This document shows positions 12,240 to 24,100 of a DNA stretch of 64,000 bases, piece by piece (positions within the stretch are counted from its first letter, which is position 1; the number at the start of each line of letters is the position of its first letter). This DNA is from Epiperipatus broadwayi (lineage: Eukaryota > Onychophora > Udeonychophora > Euonychophora > Peripatidae), in NCBI GenBank assembly GCA_028023455.1, contig JAQFVV010012476.1, positions 4,091,555 through 4,155,554 on the forward strand, read 5' to 3'. A model generated the notes under the pieces. The model was given only the letters and a program-made list of their open reading frames with translations. It searched no databases and was not told the origin of the DNA. The translations under genes were made by a program, and so were the position numbers.

Positions 12240-12915
12240 ATCTATACCCTGTTCTAGATTCAAATATTGTAAATTTGAATAATCAATCGATACCAAATGA
12301 TGTAGTGCTATGAACTCCTGACGCTTCAGAGTGACCAGTTTTTGGATTTTCTCTTCATCAGTGAAACTTAAGATTCAATACCTTAGCTTTAATTTATATT
12401 ATTCAAGCTAATAATCAGAAATTGAAAAAGAAATACCAAATTTTTAAACCAGGTTAACTCACTTGTAACGCCATATAGATCTGACACTAATTCAGTTTGC
12501 ATATATATTTTAAGATATCATTTCTATTACAACTGTATTCCTCTTCTATTCTTTGAATAGAAAAGTTAATATCAATAATATCAAATGACTTCTGATAACT
12601 TTATTCATATGCTTTGAAAAGCAGTCATATTCATCCTACATTAGATTTTTCTCGAGAAATCAATTTATACCAGATACAACAGTGCTATATAATTCTCAGC
12701 TCTAAACTGACTCTTGATTTCATCTTTATTAGGGAAGACTAGGATCAAAGCTTAAATTAACATATTACTTTTTATATTATTTAAGCAGATAACCTAATAT
12801 CTATTAAAAAAACTTAAGACCTCAAACCCATTCAAACTGACTTGCATAGCTATATAGATTTGATAAGAGATCAGTTTTTAAATAATGTTAAGACCTTAGT
12901 TCTATATATCTTACA
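12240..12915 (-). mobile_element. Family F tandem pair with hammerhead-like relics
   Basis: Two diverged units lie in direct orientation about 378 bp apart. Shared anchors are CAATCGATACC/CAATTTATACC (12282 and 12661), ACAGTGCTAT-type and ATATAGATCTGA/ATATAGATTTGA sequences. On the minus strand each unit carries a degraded hammerhead-like core. In unit 1, CTGATGA (about 12363-12357) is followed by AAAAAC and TGGTC. In unit 2 the equivalent is CTAATAA, with GTC retained. The tandem layout with one core per unit matches families A and B. Confidence 0.5.
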
Positions 12916-13980
12916 AGTGAACTTAATAACAAAGACAATTTTTTTTTTTTTGCAATTTATTGGTTAATTGAAAATGTTCAATGTATAACCTCAATTATGG
13001 AACATCATAGACAAAACCATTATTCACTATATCACTGGATCTTTTCTTATGTAAATACTGGTTAGACGATCACTTGCCAAATTTCATTATGTTTTCGATA
13101 TCATACAGCAAAAATAAGGTCGAGAAAAATTCAGCAAAGGTACCACATCCTCTGTATGAACATCTGCTACTTTTTTATATATTGTTCAAAAAACAATTAA
13201 TTAAAAACTTTCAACTTCATAAATTACAGTAAATAAATAAAAACTAAAAACATTAAAATTAGTAAATAAACGTAATATGGTGGCAGCCATTTTTGTCTAT
13301 TATGACGTAAACCATAACATTTATTAATATCTATTCAGGTTATGTTGAAAGTGTATATATTTTAATCTTTGCTTTTTTTTTCCCAAATATAAATGCAATA
13401 TGCTATTATGTTAAGACATTTTTTAAATATAAAAATAAAAGTTTTATAAAATTTAAAACAAAATTGTAACGTATTTTTCATAATTGATAAAATAAAAATT
13501 ATTGATTTAGTAGTGGGGGGGTGGTGGAAGGACTATAAAATGTTTTGTAAGATTGCAGGGTGCCTGAAAATTTAAGCAAGAATCTAAAGTAAATTACAGC
13601 AAGTAGAAGTTGCTGTAAATATTCTAAAATTAATAAAATTAAAAATATCAAGACAATTATTAAGGCTATGATCAGCTGATGATGAGACTGGTATTATGTG
13701 TCTATGGGAAAATATTTTTTTTGAAGAATGATATTAAACAGAGCATTTTTAATTGTGATAAACATCTAAAATCTTCACTGTTCATGTTGTTTAAAAAATT
13801 AAAGTTGAATAAGGTTTTTTATTATTTTTATTTCTTTTTGAGCAAATACACATATGCAAATGTGTTCCCTGAAATTTATTACTAATAACTACCTTATTAT
13901 TTTTTTCATTGACAATATTATAATTTTAATGTTTATATGCATACTATACAAAAAGCATCATATATAAGTATGTATATGTA
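12916..13980. other. AT-rich sequence without recognised features
   Basis: Contains a (G)7 run near 13515 and short chance ORFs. Nothing else is recognised. Confidence 0.45.
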
Positions 13981-14170
13981 AATCTTAAACTGGATTCTAA
14001 GAGATTGTAAAAGACTCAAAAAGAGACCACATGTGAGATGGATGGATGAAATAAGAAAGTGTGCAGGGGTGATGTGGAGAAGAGAAGATAAAGATCAGAG
14101 AAGATGGACTGAATTTGGAAACACCTTCATCCTTCAGTAGATTGATAGTTATTGATGATGATGATATATA
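13981..14170 (+). pseudogene. RTE-like LINE 3' fragment
   Basis: Translation gives ILNWILRDCKRLKKRPHVRW, then WMDEIRKCAGVMWRREDKDQ and RRWTEFGNTFILQ before a stop. These are the last residues of the same RTE-type protein seen at 7.7 kb. The sequence ends in TTGATAGTTATTGATGATG, the microsatellite-like 3' end. The fragment is short but its frame is open, so it is less decayed than others. Confidence 0.8.
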
Positions 14171-14538
14171 TGCATATATATTGTGAAGTATTTTTCATTA
14201 GCAGTTTAGTATCAATACACAGTATAATGTAATCAAAGCCTGAATATGTGTGGTTGTAAGTAATATATTGAGTATGCAAGATTGAGGGGGAAGGGAGAAT
14301 TGGATCAAAGTAATGTGGATATAATGAGCCCACTGTAACTAGAAAAAACAAACATTTTATTCTTATTGTCATATATGACAGACACCATTACTTTTATTTG
14401 CATTACTCTTACAATAAATTGCAGAAATTCATTTTATTACATTTATTTTGGAATATATGAGAAAAAAGTAACAGTATGATTTTTATACTTAAAAAAAAAT
14501 TATTTTGAAATGGCTACAAAATATAAAGTGAGTATGGC

Positions 14539-14542
<4 letters not shown>

Positions 14543-14573
<31 letters not shown>
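14543..14573. repeat. (TA)n microsatellite
   Basis: About 15 TA dinucleotides. Confidence 0.9.
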
Positions 14574-14575
<2 letters not shown>

Positions 14576-15911
14576 TCAGACATATATACATATAAAGATA
14601 TTACAGTGCATATTGCTAGCTGAATATAAAATAGAAAATATTCAAATCACCCTCCCAAACATTGTGAGACACCAGCAGTATTCTCTTGATTTGTATGCTG
14701 CAAATGATGTTAAATATAGAAATTCAGACTTATTCAAACAAAGAACATTAAATTAAATTAGCAATGATTTTAAATTGCTAACAAAAAAACATTTACACTT
14801 ATGCTTCCTGCATTATTCTATTTTTTAATAATAATATGCAGAAAAAGACATGATATGCATAGTTAAATATTTTAATGAAGTTTTCAAAAAGGCAATAAAT
14901 CTTAATTTTTTAATCTTTCAGTTTATCAATATGGAGACTTTCATGTGGAGAGATGCAAAAAATTGCTGTAATTGTCATTATTAAAGTCAAATTTCACTTA
15001 TTTCATAATTATTTTGTTAAATTATCTAATTCATGTACTTTTGTAACTTTTTAATTAAAAAAAAATTTAAGAATGGAAGTATAATTGAATTGCAGTGACA
15101 TCAGAGTATTTTCATTGACATTAGTTCTTTGTATTCATTCCATTTGAGGACATCACATTGAGGTATGTTTTGAAATAGTTATAAATTTGATTTTTGAGCA
15201 ATGTTTATTAAAAGTCATGATTATTTTTCACAATATAGTGTAATAATTATTAAAAATCAAAAGTATGCCTTATTACATTGTTATTCTGTATGTATATGCT
15301 TTATTTTTAAAAATAGAAGATAATAATTTATAGCATACCATTAAAAATAAAATTACAGTGGTCTGATCAATTTCACTTCATAACAATAATGGCTAAGATA
15401 TCATTTTTGACATGTGTTAGAATATTTTGAACTGTTCTAAAAACTAGAAAACCCTTTAATATTTTTAATCTGAATTTGATAGAATTATTAAAGATGAAAA
15501 TGTATTCATTTGTGTTTTAAATGCAATTTTCAATTTAAAAAATTTCATTCATTTTATAAAATCACTCCACTCTTCAAACCATTTAATAATGAAAACATTA
15601 TTTATTGCCATTACATTCTTATTTTTCAATATTTTCTAAGTTCAAATATGATTTTTAATTCTTTTTTCCATTTGAAAGTGTAAATTTCTACCAAATCATG
15701 TTCAGTTTGTTATATTGTGATATAGAATAAAGTTTAATACTAAAATCAAAGGTTGAAATCTTGCAAAATATCTCACCAGAGATAACAATTAAATCTATTG
15801 CAGTCCAGAATGTTAATGAATTTTTTGTAAAAGCTTTTTTTAAAAGCTTTTCTTCTTTGCAAAAAAAGTTAATGGGGAATTTACTTAAGAATATTCACAG
15901 TAATGTCATGT
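14574..15911. other. AT-rich sequence without recognised features
   Basis: A small inverted repeat AAAAGCTTTTTTTAAAAGCTTTT lies near 15831-15852. Otherwise nothing is recognised. Confidence 0.45.
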
Positions 15912-16013
15912 GATGATGTGATGTATTGTGGCTTCTCCTTAAATGAAGTCAAGAATATCTCAGTGACTATGCCCAGATAAACCTGTTAGCCACTTTATTT
16001 TCCATTCTCCACT

Positions 16014-16775
16014 CTAAGTCTTCCCATATTCTGCCCCATCCCATTTCCACAACATGATCTTTGTCAACTCTATGGCCTTTAAATGTAAATCCCCCTTATC
16101 TTTTCGCAAACCCAGCATAAAAGCTAATAACTCACTTTCTGTATAGTCACTTTGTTCATACCTATTCTCCCATAACTTCATTATCTGTACCCTTTTTGCT
16201 TTCAAGCATTTACATTCAATCAATAGATGCCTAATATTTTCTGTACCTTCCTTACATAATTTGCATGCTAAATCACCCATAGTTTTCCATTTACATATAT
16301 ATTCTCTTGTTGCTAAAGATCCTGTTCGAGCCTTAAACAATATACTACTTTCCTTACTATTATCATAAATTAACTCGCTTCCAATATTCTGTTTACTTCT
16401 ATATATATTTAAACTCTTCTTATCCTCTATACTACTTCTCCATCTCTCCAACTCCCTATATTTTATTAATGTTTCTATTCTTTTATCCCATTCCTTACCA
16501 TTATAACACTCAACAATCCTCCTAACACAATCATCCCATCTTTTATGCAAGTATACCGATATAAATTCTTTATCCAAATCTTTTGCAAATCGCCTTACCT
16601 TTTTCACCCATCTTGTTACCTGCCCTTTACTCATAACCCAGTTAAACACTATTTTGGCGATTCTTTTATTATCCATAAACTGCAACCTAACAAACATTTT
16701 TATTTTACTTTTTGCATCTCTCATATAAAACTTGACCATCCCATTTCTCCTTGAATTGCCTCCTTTGCTGTCCAC
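16014..16775 (-). pseudogene. LINE RT protein C-terminus with CCHC-like knuckle
   Basis: This 253-residue open segment is the region after the thumb. Near residues 185-211 it has CKWKTMGDLACKLCKEG then ENIRHLLIECKC, the C-x2-C-x7-8-H-x4-C pattern common in the C-termini of I/Jockey/R1 LINEs. It is preceded by RWVKKVRRFAKDLDKEF and FKARTGSLATREYICKW. The stop at 16014 is followed by a 3' UTR of about 100 bp. A break near 16776-16941 separates it from the palm segment. Confidence 0.85.
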
Positions 16776-16941
16776 ACCTCTGCATCTAATGCATGCCTTC
16801 CTACTTCCCTTTGTATTTTCTCTAAATAATCTAAAATCCTTTTACTAACACATAATGCATCATTACCATATGTTAACCCTGCTACTGCAACTCCCTACCA
16901 TACAATTCTAGTTACATCATATTTATTATATGAAAATACTG

Positions 16942-17391
16942 TTAGTTTCTTACCAAACCCTTTATTTTCTTTGCTTCATTTACCAATTTTTTCTCCCATT
17001 CATCCAAACAATTTTCCTGATTACATAAGATGATTCCCAAATACCTATATCTATCCACCACACTTAACTTTATATCCCCCAATAAAAAATCTACATCCTC
17101 TCTTTTCCCAGTATTAACCATCATTATATTTGATTTTTCTTCACTAAATTTAATCCCCATCTCTTTACCCACCCGTGCACATGTCCTCAACATAATATCC
17201 ATATCTTCTCTTCTTTCTGCACATAAAAGGATATCATCCGCAAACAAAAGACCCGACAAAGTATATACTCCTTTGCCACCTATTAACGGTATTTCTACCC
17301 CTCTTCCTAGTCTTTCTATTGCTTTCTCCATTTCACTCAAAAACAACAAAAACAAAATCGGTGACATAGAGCATCCTTGCCTTAATCCCAC
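16942..17391 (-). pseudogene. LINE reverse transcriptase, palm with FADD box
   Basis: This segment holds the catalytic palm. GLRQGCSMSPILFLLFLSE (residues 2-20) is RT motif B. LSGLLFADDILLCAERRE (about 46-63) holds the FADD catalytic aspartates. KFSEEKSNIMMVN and RYRYLGIILCNQENCLDEW cover the later palm and thumb. The start methionine is not natural, because the frame upstream is interrupted by a TAA at about 17409-17411. The catalytic residues are intact but the protein as a whole is broken. Confidence 0.88.
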
Positions 17392-17651
17392 TCCATTTTT
17401 AACTTTAACTTAATCCAAATTCCCCAATTGGTAAATATAATAATTATTTTCATATAATTTCTTAATAATATTTACTAAAGCTTCATCCATTCCCAAATTG
17501 GCTAATCTTACCCATAATCTATTTCTATTTCATATGCTTTCTCTATATCTATAAAACTCATATATAACGATCTACCTGAATTCCTACTCATCTCCATAAG
17601 TTGTGTAACTACAAACAAACTATCTCCTATATGCCTATCTGACCTAAAACC

Positions 17652-18410
17652 TCATTGCATTTTCCCCAAAACATTATTCTCTTCCATCCATTTTACAACT
17701 CTTCCAGCTACCATATATGCGAAAACTTTATATAAAATTGATGTAACCACTATCGGTCTATAATTATTTAACTTTCTATGATCTTTACCCTTTCCTTTAA
17801 ATAATAATCTTATTCTTGTATTACTCCAACTACCCGGAAAAACTGTCTTCTGTGCCATCTTATTAAAACATGGTAATAACTTTGCTTTTGCTCTATGCTC
17901 TAAATTCATTACCATCTCTGCTGCCCATCCATCTAAACCTCTCACCTTTTCACTTTTCAATCTTTTCCCTGCCTCATTCAGTTCATTTTTTGTGAACCTA
18001 ATATTCCCATTACTAACTGCTTTCATGTTTTCTATCACTAATTCCTTCACATCTAACATCTTTTCTATATCCATTACATATATATTTAAGATTTTCTCTA
18101 GCTCACCTCTAGAGCTACATTCTATTCCCCCATCATCTATTAATACTATCTCTCTTTCCCCTACATTTTTCCTTTTAATGTAATTCCAAAATTTTTTACT
18201 CCCATCTTTTCCACTTTTATTAATATCCTCCAACAATTTACTATTTAACTCCATCCTCTCTCTATAATTATCCATTTTAGCTAACTTCTTCTTTTCTAAG
18301 TACTTTCCCCATTTAGCATTAATATCATTTTCACTTTTTTTATTCTTAATAGCACACTTATATTCTCTGCATGCTTCTTTCCTCTCTTTTACACTTTTAC
18401 TAACTCTCAT
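17652..18410 (-). pseudogene. LINE reverse transcriptase, N-terminal half of RT domain
   Basis: This 252-residue open segment begins with a basic, lysine-rich linker (residues 1-80) of the kind that precedes RT in I/Jockey/R1 LINEs. The fingers motif is visible as KSEKVRGLDGWAAEMV near residue 155. It is followed by WSNTRIRLLFKGKGKD and NNYRPIVVTSILYKVFAYMV (about 195-235). A TGA stop at 17649-17651 replaces the expected cysteine before GFRSDRHIGDSLFVV. Reading on in the same frame gives the motif A segment MSFIDIEKAYE near 17540. The open frame therefore ends through a point change, not a real terminus. Confidence 0.85.
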
Positions 18411-18562
18411 TTTTTATTACTTTTATTCTTCTGCATATTCTCGACTAAAATCCTATTTGCCACTTTTTCTATTTCACCACACCAGTTCTTATACTCACCC
18501 CCAACCAACTGCTCCATGGTTTCTTCAACTTTTATTTTATACTCTTCCAACTTATTCTTGAT

Positions 18563-18625
18563 GTGATGTGATGTGATGTATTATGGCTTCTCCTTAAACG
18601 AAGTCAAGAATATCTCAGCAATTAT
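18563..18625 (-). repeat. Orphan LINE 3' end abutting the 5'-truncated LINE
   Basis: The block TTATGGCTTCTCCTTAAACG plus AAGTCAAGAATATCTCAG is the direct repeat of 15926-15962. Here the GATGT unit is repeated three times at the junction, against two shorter units at the other end. It ends where a family A copy starts, so only the extreme 3' end of this older LINE survives. Confidence 0.75.
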
Positions 18626-18895
18626 GCAATTTCTAGTAATCAGTGAATACAGAAATATTTGTTCATAAAATGCCCATCTTATACCTACTCGTGCAATATT
18701 CCCAGACTAGTTTTTTAATTTGTAGCTTTCATCAGTGACAAGCATTGTATCTGAGAGCACTGCACCTAAACTTAAGGATCTAATGCAATCCTCATACTCA
18801 CCTTTTACCTATTTAGTTACTATAAAGTTAGAAGCTCAAGATAACAACATATTAATAGTTTCAATCCAAGCTCATTTGCCTGTATAATCTTATAG
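18626..18895 (-). mobile_element. Family A repeat, copy 3 (minus strand)
   Basis: On the minus strand it reads from CAAATGAGCTTGGATTG through GGTAAAAGGTGAGTATG, GCAGTGCTCTCAGATACAAT, a degraded hammerhead core (18692-18750), TACGAGTAGGTATAAGATGG-type sequence and CACTGATTACTAG. CTGATGA and TAGTC are retained, but stem II and the GAAA box are eroded. It is inverted relative to copies 4 and 5 that follow. Confidence 0.75.
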
Positions 18896-18924
18896 AGCTA
18901 AACCCAATTCAGCATCTATATACT

Positions 18925-19215
18925 TTGACCATATAGGTAAATGAGCTTGAATTGAACACATTAATGTATTTTTATTTTGAACACTTAGCTTTATAGTAAC
19001 TAAATATGTAAAAAGTGGCTGCTGGAGGGTTGAATTAGATCCTTAGTTCTAGGTGCAGTGCTCTCAGATCCAGAACTTCTCACCGATAAATGACATAAAC
19101 TAGAAACTAGTCTGGGGATATTGGATGAGTAGATCAGTGATGGGGATTTTATGCACAAACCTTCCTTCATCCATTGATTACTAAGGCTTGCACTGGATGG
19201 TACTAATGTCTGGAC
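18925..19215 (+). mobile_element. Family A repeat, copy 4
   Basis: It runs from ATATAGGTAAATGAGCTTGA to the GCACTGGATGGTACTAATGT block. The ribozyme region (19068-19126) has CCGATAA in place of CTGATGA but keeps GAAAC, TAGTC and TGGGGATATTGGAT. About 160 bp of non-HHR spacer links it to copy 5 in direct orientation; the cores are about 411 bp apart. Copies 4 and 5 look like a tandem dimer. Confidence 0.75.
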
Positions 19216-19377
19216 ACTTTTCTACTGCTAAATACAGCTTATGTAGCCATAGGAAATGGTGATCGTATGATGTTTTGTTAGTTTACTGTTCTTGCCTATG
19301 AAAGGATGGTGACTGTGATTTTTGATAAACCAAACACACCAGTATAGTTGCTGAACTGGGTTGAGATTATTATATGA

Positions 19378-19665
19378 CTATATAGGTGAATGATCTTAAA
19401 TTGAGAACATTAATGTGCTTTCATCTTAAATTCCTGATTAAGATTTCCAGTTGCATTAGATCCTTAGATCTAGGTGCAGTGGTCTCAGATCTACTGATGA
19501 AAGCCACAAGCTGGAAACTAGTTTGGGAATATTGGATAAATAGGCATTTGATTTTATGAACAAACATTCCTGCATCCACTGATTACTAATGTTTGCACTG
19601 GGTGGCACTAATATCTGGAGAGTTTTCTGCTGCTAATTATATCTTGTATAAACATGTGAAATTGT
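19378..19665 (+). mobile_element. Family A repeat, copy 5
   Basis: It starts CTATATAGGTGAATGATCTT and keeps the GATCTAGGTGCAGTGGTCTC block, the core and the TTTTATGAACAAACATTCC, CATCCACTGATTACTAATG and GCACTGGGTGGCACTAATAT blocks. The core (19486-19536) has CTGATGA (19494-19500), an AGCC/GGCT-like stem II, GAAAC and GTTT in place of GTCT. Outer stem I is incomplete because of an upstream deletion. Confidence 0.75.
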
Positions 19666-20109
19666 GATTATGGGATGTTTTGTTAAATTTTATACATAAC
19701 ATTTTAGAATAAAAAAATTGTTAAAAAAATGTTGAACTTAATTAAAATTAAAAAGAATTTGGACCTAAGAATACCATTATCTGAAATATTCATAAATTGT
19801 CATTTTCAGAACGAATGATTGTATGAAGCTTCTTTTCTCTCCAATCTTCAGTTATGTCTATCTCTTATATAAAGTCTGAATGAATTTAGATTTGCTCTGG
19901 GATATTCTCCAATGCTATCTAAATATAGACTATAGTGTTTATGTCTATGTAGCTGGATCACGGATGCTCAAAATTGTCAAACCCTTTAAGACCCATAATT
20001 GACAGCATTTCTAATTTACTTAGGATGATAAAGCCATGCCCATTGCAATGGTAGTTAAAAGTCAACAATTAATCAGATGAATTAGTGAACCATATCTATG
20101 ATTATAAGT

Positions 20110-20280
20110 AGGTACATGTGTTATATAATGAGTGTGTCCATAGCTCCTAACAAGCTTTTTATAGCATCTTTAACCACAGACTGGTTTCTACCTTGTTAAG
20201 AACTATTGGCATGCTCATTCTACAACATTTGTAATACAATCTTATGAAATTGTGTCACATAATTTCCTTTCAATTAAGGT
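20110..20280 (-). mobile_element. Family C repeat, minus-strand partial copy
   Basis: The minus strand reads GTAGAAACCAGTCTGTGG, then AAAAAGCTTGTTAGGAGCTA, then CACTCATTATATAAC. This matches the order GAAAC, GTC-like triplet, AAGCTTGTTAAGAG, ATTATATAACATTTG of the copies at 49.8 and 53.3 kb. The CTGATGA half is missing. Confidence 0.5.
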
Positions 20281-20729
20281 GAGTACATAAAATTGTGTAA
20301 GAGAATATTACTACAGAGATCCGAGTATTATGAAATGAGATCCATACACAAATCATTATAAGTTACCTGTCATTTTAAGGATCTGATTTTCAAAGTAAAT
20401 GTTATAATGAAAAATAATAAGGTCACATGATAACTTTTTATATACTGCATTGCATAAATATATGGGTATTCAAATTTCAAATTTATTATGCATGTAAATA
20501 GTTTTCAGTTTAGAATACTTTATTTTAACAGAAAAACTATCATTTTCATCAAATCATTATTTTCTTTTTTGATAAAATTTTATTAAAAATGCATAAATGC
20601 ATATATTACAAAATTATTAATAAAAATTAAAAATAATAATTTTAGGAAACAAACAGTAATAATCTTATCAGTACAAAATATTTCATGTCATCTCATTGAT
20701 CTATTCAGTAACTTCATATACTTCTTCCA

Positions 20730-21105
20730 CATGGCTTGGTTCAGTTGATGGAGCATCCAATTTGAGATCAAGAAGTCCCAGAATTGGTTCTGATGCTCAT
20801 AGGACTGGTATTTGAACTTCTTATGAACTCTTGAATAATAAATCCAATATCCCATTTTCTCTGTGCAGTCAGTAGAGCAACCAACTTGGGATGGGAGATC
20901 TCAGAATTGGTTCTAGTATTTGTAAGTCTGACTATTCAAACTTCTTATGAACACCCAAGTAATAAAACCATGAGCCTTTTTTCTCTTGTGTAATTTGTGC
21001 TGTTGGTAGAAGGTTTATCTTGGGAATGGGATGTTTAATTCAATTCTGGAACTGTCAGATCTTGTGCTCATATTTCTTATAAACCTCGAGCAGTAAAGCC
21101 ATTTG
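20730..21105 (+). repeat. Three head-to-tail SINE-like copies (family S2)
   Basis: Starts are near 20732 (TTGGTTCAGTTGATGGAGCA), 20866 (TGTGCAGTCAGTAGAGCAAC) and about 20985 (CTTGTGTAATTTGTGCTGTT). Each resembles a tRNA box A region. The ends share TTCTTATGAACTC or TTCTTATGAACACC with AATAAA. The period is about 130 bp. They could be a trimeric SINE or successive insertions. Confidence 0.6.
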
Positions 21106-24100
21106 CCTTTTTTATATATATTTATAAAAAATATATTGCCAAACATTAAATTATTTTAGCAATATTACATAAGAGATAAACATGACATTTGAATAAAGCA
21201 GCATAGATAAAAAGATCAATTGTTATTATTGATATTTTGTATTTGATTTCCAGTTAGTGATTGCAACTGGTTCTATTTATAAAATAAAATATACTTTGAA
21301 AAATCTATATGTAAATGTTATTTACTTAATAAAAATAAATATTTAATAATTTTATATCAAAAAAGTTTAAATGATATAAATACTCATCTGTAAACATTTA
21401 TGTAAATTGAAATAAATGCCAAAATCTGGGTCTAGAGCTATTTTCTTTTACCTTTATTACCAGTTACAGCTGATATCTAAGAGCAGTATCTAAAGGTAAA
21501 ATAAACATTATAGCCAATATCTTAATGAAAGAAAACTGTGAGAAAGTCATTGAGCAATTACAGACACAATAGTCATCTTACAGTTATAAAATCCATGAGC
21601 ACATTGTATACCAGTCATTGTACACACACGAATACTATTTCAGTCCTAATAATTTGATAGTAGATAATTATAAGCATGATGTATGATTAATAAAGTCAGC
21701 ATTCATGTTTTGCCCATGCAATAATTTTTTTTTTAAGTCTGCTATTCACTGAAATAAGAATATTCTGTATTTTTTTGCCAACTGTAGCCTTATGACAAAA
21801 ACATAGCAAAGTTCTGGTTCAATCATCATTCCTCAAGGATTCATGGCAACTTCAGATGACCATAATAATTTTAGTGCATTGCTTTCAGACAGCACTACCA
21901 TCATTTAAATTAATAATGCTATAATTTTTTCAGCCCACTTAGGCAAACTGTTTTGAAAAATATGATGTTACAATGAATACTCTTACATCTAATTTAAATA
22001 TTATTAATGCCCCAGTACATTCTTGGTTAGTGATACCCAATCTGGCATATCTCCACACATGGAAGTAAAAATAAGGAATTTTGATGTATGCAAAAAATGT
22101 ATCTTAATAATTTAATGCAATGTCGGTATTTTCACCCTAATCTGATATATTTGATTGAATTCATTGCATTTGTGAGCTTTGAATGTAAATATATTTCTTT
22201 ATCCTTGCAGTATATAAATTTAAAATATTCACTAAATAATTGCAAAAACTTTGCTAAAATGAAAAACCAATTTTTTTATGAAAATAAATTACCAAAGGGT
22301 GCATGAGTAATAACATATTAGGCAGAACAGATCTAGATCAAAAGAAAAAATTGATAGTGAACTAATGGCTTAATATTTTTCTAGACATTATTAAAATGTC
22401 ATAATTTCATGCCATATTAAATGCAATCAATTTTTGGTAACTGATATAGCAGGCTTTTTTTATGGACCCTGCATTGGCAATTATTAGACTGACTCAACTT
22501 ATCTAGAAACCTAATTCTCTATATAGTTAAAATGTATCCAAATACCTGTTTACTGACCACCAACAAGATTAGTTTACAAAGAGTTTCTTAAAAATTAATG
22601 AGTGTCACTCAAAAATTTTTGGTTATTTGAAATAATCTTTATGACCAATCCTGAATTTAAACCCTACTTGTGAACATAACATGATAATATATATAACTAC
22701 TGATTATGATCTAGTTCATTATGGAAATATCATGCTCAGCTTACTATATTATGCATAAAAGAATTCCATTTTACTTCTCGCTTCGCATAAAAATTCTATT
22801 TTTAAGCTTTTTCTTATTTTTTGCTTCTAAAGAATTTAGCTTGAATTATATCAACAATTATTATTATTATTAAATATGTCAAGTCTTAGGAATATCATTT
22901 TTCCAGAATAACCTATCATTTATTTTGTTGTTGTTTTTTCTTGTCAGTGGCGCGTTCGTACAGTGATGGTGAAATCCATCTTATGGCTGATTTCCAGTTT
23001 TCTTTCATTAATTACTTGTGTGACCATTATACTCTTTTATATACTTTTAAAAATATATACATACCTAAAATGTTTTATTAAAATATTCTTACAGTTCATT
23101 CAGAATTGTTATTAAGTTCGGATATCTTTTTTATTTATAATTCTGCGCAATCAATTAGTTCTTTTTTTTTTGTAAATATTGATTTGTAATCCATATTTCT
23201 CTCTATTTGCTTTTCTTGTTTGTATTCTATTAATATTTAAAATATTATAATGTAAAGAATTATTGAGACGGTCTGTATTTAATAGTAAACAAAGTTGACC
23301 TTTTAAATAAAAACCGAATCAAACTGAAAACAACGTAGAAGAAAAGATTAAATTATGTAAATGGAACCAAATAAAAAATGAGTTTTAACAATAAAACAAT
23401 AAAGCATTTAAAATATTTTTTTTAAAAAAAATTATTTTGATTTATTGTACCTAACGCGACGGAATTAATAACATGTGTAATTAAAATGTCTTTCGTGTTT
23501 CAATTAACAAGTTCGCAATTTTATTCCCCTTTTGCTTAAAATTACGTTTGCTAATTATCGCCGTTTTTATTTTAACGTTAATTGTTTAATAACGATCTTG
23601 TTTTAATTACAAAGTAGTATATATGTATAATTATTACAATAATATTTTAACTTATTTTTAGTTTGTGCGCAGTGTCTGTAATAATTATAGAATTCGTATG
23701 TTAATATAGTTGTAGAATTCGTATGTATAGATATCTTCAAATGCCCGTATCCGAACTGCTAAAAACACCCCAATCTAAAGTAAAGATTAGCCAAGTTTTA
23801 CACGTGTTTAAACTAAAAAATTATTCATATGCAAAGCTATAAAAAGTAACGCATATTGTAAACTATAAAAGCCATAATAATTGGAGCATAGTTAAGAACG
23901 AAAAGAATGCTTAATTAATAGGAAGAAATGAATAATTTAAAAGATAAACAATCATTTATAAAACAGAAGGCTTAAAATGGAGTGAAAAGACATTCCTGGA
24001 AAGTTCTTGATGATTCCAAAAAAGTATAAAAGGGAGATTAAATCGCAATCTGAGAATCAATATAGAACCATGCGCCTAGATGAAAAAACATTTATCGAGC

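Larger units (their letters stand above)
15912..18562 (-). mobile_element. 5'-truncated LINE (I/Jockey/R1-type) on the minus strand
   Basis: This is a 2.6-kb non-LTR element read from 18562 down to about 15912. It contains the linker upstream of RT, the RT domain, and a C-terminal region with a CCHC-like knuckle, broken by stops. No endonuclease domain is left. The 3' UTR ends in a short ACATCACATCATCAC-type tail at 15912-15925. A second copy of the last 50-60 bp of the same 3' end lies directly upstream of the truncated 5' end (18563-18625). The two copies are therefore head to tail. Confidence 0.8.

Noticed and set aside
13672-13710. CTGATGATGAGACTGGT as a hammerhead core
   Set aside because: No GAAA box or pairing stem II is found at the right spacing.
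17030-17413. 127-residue plus-strand ORF
   Set aside because: It is the antisense shadow of the LINE RT palm on the minus strand. The same holds for 16545-16754 and 17992-18183.
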